From Tubiluchus corallicola (taxonomy: Eukaryota; Priapulida; Priapulimorpha; Priapulimorphida; Tubiluchidae): a stretch of 64,000 nt of DNA. The translations under genes were made by a program, and so were the position numbers. Positions within the stretch are counted from its first letter, which is position 1. Each line of letters opens with the position of its first letter. The notes under the pieces were generated by a model that searched no databases, was not told the origin of the DNA, and worked only from the letters and a program-made list of their open reading frames with translations. Of this stretch, positions 63,081 through 64,000 are shown one piece after another. The DNA lies in NCBI GenBank assembly GCA_030141605.1, contig JAQGDQ010000388.1:62001-126000 (forward strand). The letters run 5' to 3'.

Positions 63081-64000
63081 GAACTCGTCGTAGTTTAGTG
63101 TAGTTGGATAGTATGTGGAAAATTCAAAACCCATTAGCACTACAAACGCCCGGTCACCACTAGGCCTAACATTAATTCAAAGTAAAAAAAAAATTTAAAC
63201 TATATCTTCTACAAGATAAGCTAATAAATCTTCTAATAAAATCTAGCTAGTGGACAGGTCCATCTTTTTCCCGAACTGCTGCTATTTTTGGGAACCACAT
63301 TCATGCAGGAATCAATGTAATGATGACAGGTTAAACAGTAGAAGGTCCCATTCTTTTGATAAACTTTAGACTGTTCATCTACAACGGGAACTGAACGTTG
63401 GCTAACGCAGCTTTAGAATAAATGTTACGTACGACATAAAGGAAGACCATTAACTAATTTTGATAAAGTTTAATCAATTAACGGAGCACACTAAAATCAA
63501 AAGGCTAAATTTGACAGCTAATAGTAATTCGCAGTAGAACTATACAGTCTAAACAGTGTAACACGGTAGCCCGTGATTGCAACCTGCATGGCATATTATA
63601 TTGAACAGAGGCGGTAGAACTGTTGTCAAGAAATGCAAAAAATCTTGTCCTGTTAGCGCACAAGCTGTGTGAAATGTTTCATGAGACTAACAAAGTGAAA
63701 TAGCCAGCAATGGTTGAGTAACCGTCGAACAAATACAGTACAGAAAACTTTCTCTAACATGTCAGTGATGTCATTACACTAGAGGTGGAACCAGTCACAG
63801 ATGACACACTTGAAATGAGCAAATGCATAGTTTAAATTGAATAATATGCAACTCGTGCAGAAAGATGTAGCGCATCTCAATAAGACAGGAATTCCCCAAG
63901 GACCAGACATACGTCCCTCAGCGTTCTCGTTATAGAGGGATTAATGAGGTCTACTATCACTTCACCGTCTGGAGGTGGTCCAGTAATTCAGGATATTGAA

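Overview
The window comes from an intron-rich, AT-rich animal nuclear genome. It holds four protein-coding loci that I can identify from spliced exons: the 3' end of a LEMD3/MAN1-type gene (+, 612-10581), a complete RRP9/U3-55K gene (-, 14666-27431, 13 exons, 480 codons), a complete SMIM29 homologue (+, 28908-34892, 4 exons, 148 codons), and the 3' part of an HMGA gene (-, 40397-57906, first exons not found here). No phylum can be fixed from the sequence. One locus combines the neighbours that vertebrates split between the LEMD3/HMGA2 and LEMD2/HMGA1/SMIM29 paralogous regions, so a non-vertebrate animal that branched before the vertebrate genome duplications is the best inference.

Layout. Positions 1-10865: LEMD3 exons, with one 8-kb intron that carries a BEL/Pao LTR retrotransposon (2767-9486) sitting inside an 81-bp minisatellite. 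10866-14607: intergenic, with a degenerate tandem repeat and a MITE. 14608-27431: RRP9, whose introns hold a 33-bp minisatellite, a TIR element and a long (CT)n tract. 27432-28907: divergent promoter region shared by RRP9 and SMIM29. 28908-37144: SMIM29, with a TIR element in its second intron that is itself split by a nested hAT-type MITE. About 37.7-40.4 kb: 3' UTR of HMGA, convergent with SMIM29. 40508-57852: one HMGA intron of about 17 kb. 57907-64000: further HMGA upstream intron or flank, with a 225-bp higher-order minisatellite and a GC-rich block near 62.6-63.1 kb.

Functional picture. The four genes do not form a pathway. LEMD3 is an inner nuclear membrane protein, RRP9 is a U3 snoRNP subunit for pre-rRNA processing, SMIM29 is a small single-pass membrane protein of unknown role, and HMGA is an AT-hook chromatin protein. 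The most notable signals are the conserved LEMD-HMGA-SMIM29 linkage, a cluster of six let-7 seed matches in the HMGA 3' UTR (a relationship known for vertebrate HMGA2), the very large HMGA intron at the same codon boundary as in human HMGA2, and a BEL/Pao element that keeps Gag, protease and integrase reading frames but has lost reverse transcriptase and RNase H cleanly in frame.
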